From contig NZ_FOEF01000008.1 of NCBI RefSeq assembly GCF_900110575.1, forward strand, positions 124,001 through 188,000: 64,000 bases of DNA, in the 5' to 3' direction. Below are positions 63,373-64,000 of the stretch, one piece after another. The stretch comes from Amycolatopsis saalfeldensis (lineage in GTDB: Bacteria > Actinomycetota > Actinomycetes > Mycobacteriales > Pseudonocardiaceae). The notes below the pieces were generated by a model, which saw nothing but the letters and a program-made list of their open reading frames with translations, was not told where the DNA came from and made no database searches. A program made the position numbers and the translations under genes. The first letter of the stretch is position 1. The number at the start of each line of letters is the position of its first letter.

Positions 63373-64000
63373 CCAGTTCGACAGCGACGCCCGAGCCGGG
63401 GCCGCACGCCGCGAAGACGACGCACGCCGCCGCGGGCGGTGACACCGACGTCGTCGCGATCGCGCCGGATTCGGCCGTGGCCGAGGGCATCCTCGCGGAC
63501 ACGCCGCTCGACGAGATCTTCGGCGCTGACACCGAGGCCAAGGCGAAGGACCTGATCGCCCGCTACCCGATGTCGCGCTCGGCGCTGCTGCCGCTGCTGC
63601 ACCTCGTGCAGTCGGTGCAGGGTTACGTCAGCCAGGAGGGCATCGCCTTCTGCGCCCGGCAGCTGGACCTGTCCGACGCCGAGGTCAGCGCGGTCGCGAC
63701 GTTCTACACCATGTACAAGCGCCGCCCGTGCGGCGAGCACCTGGTGAGCGTCTGCACCAACACGCTGTGCGCGGCGATGGGCGGCGAGGCGATCTACAAG
63801 AAGCTCCAGACGCACCTCGGCTCCGAGGACGCGCCGCTGGGCCAGGAGGAGACGGCGGGCACGCCGGGCGAGCCGGGCTCGATCACGCTGGAGCACGCCG
63901 AATGCCTGGCGGCCTGCGACCTGGCCCCGGTGCTGCAGGTCAACTACGAGTACTTCGACAACCAGACGCCGGAAAAGGCCGTCGCACTGGTGGACGCGTT
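63369..64000 (+). CDS. nuoE: NADH-quinone oxidoreductase subunit E (cut by window edge)
   Basis: At least 210 residues are in the window and the frame is open to the end. It is the 24-kDa thioredoxin-like subunit with a 2Fe-2S cluster: Cys ligands in SVCTNTLCAAMGG (CxxxxC) and HAECLAACDLAP (CxxxC). Also YPMSRSALLPLLHLVQSVQG and VSAVATFYTMYKRRP. An N-terminal extension of about 50 residues is present. ATG 63369 overlaps the nuoD stop. The nuoF gene should follow outside the window. Confidence 0.95.
   Translation, partial: MTSSTATPEPGPHAAKTTHAAAGGDTDVVAIAPDSAVAEGILADTPLDEIFGADTEAKAKDLIARYPMSRSALLPLLHLVQSVQGYVSQEGIAFCARQLDLSDAEVSAVATFYTMYKRRPCGEHLVSVCTNTLCAAMGGEAIYKKLQTHLGSEDAPLGQEETAGTPGEPGSITLEHAECLAACDLAPVLQVNYEYFDNQTPEKAVALVDA

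Noticed and set aside
1..64000. tRNA, rRNA, riboswitch, insertion sequence or phage genes
   Set aside because: I looked for T-loop GGTTCGA contexts, transposase motifs and terminal repeats in the gaps and found none that stood outside coding sequence. A tRNA or covariance-model search would be decisive.

Overview
The window is high-G+C DNA with strongly GC-biased third codon positions and frequent GTG starts, typical of an actinomycete. Its gene order follows the Mycobacterium tuberculosis Rv0490-Rv0561c block: senX3-regX3, ppx, Rv0497-like, proC, small HTH, bS22, SDR, PlsC, serB1-like, hemACDB, hemL, cytochrome c biogenesis, menaquinone genes. It lacks the mycolate and mmpL genes of mycobacteria and carries sporulation-lineage regulators (BldC, a BldN-like sigma with an RsbN-like partner). 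I infer a filamentous Pseudonocardiaceae such as Amycolatopsis; the species cannot be named from sequence alone.

Layout. 1-1882: edge lipoprotein, LuxR-like regulator and divergent aldo/keto reductase. 2020-5115: SenX3-RegX3 phosphate-type two-component system and an exopolyphosphatase. 5267-14098: a repeat-rich membrane protein, isomerase, thioesterase, ProC, a small DNA-binding protein, ribosomal protein bS22, SDR, acyltransferase and a HAD phosphatase. 14250-16820: DinB-like protein and a BldN-like ECF sigma with its membrane anti-sigma. 17003-21009: acyl-CoA ligase, glutaredoxin and a molybdopterin oxidoreductase. 21349-27496: rex-hemA-hemC-hemD and hemB. 27559-33623: membrane proteins, a MacAB-like exporter operon and TspO. 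33720-39700: hemL, a histidine phosphatase, then the system II cytochrome c maturation set (ResA-like, CcdA, ResB, CcsB). 39791-43904: MinD/ParA-like ATPase, BldC, Lrp, a PLP enzyme. 43916-48877: menA, menE, menB and menD. 49000-57721: M1 peptidase, IMPase-like phosphatase, two GT4 glycosyltransferases, MarR pair and a Tat-exported glycosidase-like protein. 57865-59855: menG and a MenJ-like reductase. 60278 to the right edge: nuoABCDE.

Functionally the window is a respiratory-chain supply region: heme synthesis, cytochrome c assembly, menaquinone synthesis and complex I. The redox repressor Rex ties part of it together: a Rex operator (ROP) overlaps the rex-hem promoter and two ROP sites 32 bp apart lie at the nuo promoter, with an IdeR/DmdR-like iron box just upstream.

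Two genome-style traits recur. Many transcription units look leaderless, with a -10 hexamer (xAnnnT) 6-8 nt before the start codon. Several genes are preceded by a tiny open frame whose stop overlaps their start (ATGA/GTGA). Neither trait could be tested here beyond reading the sequence. I saw no tRNA, rRNA, CRISPR array, insertion sequence or prophage.
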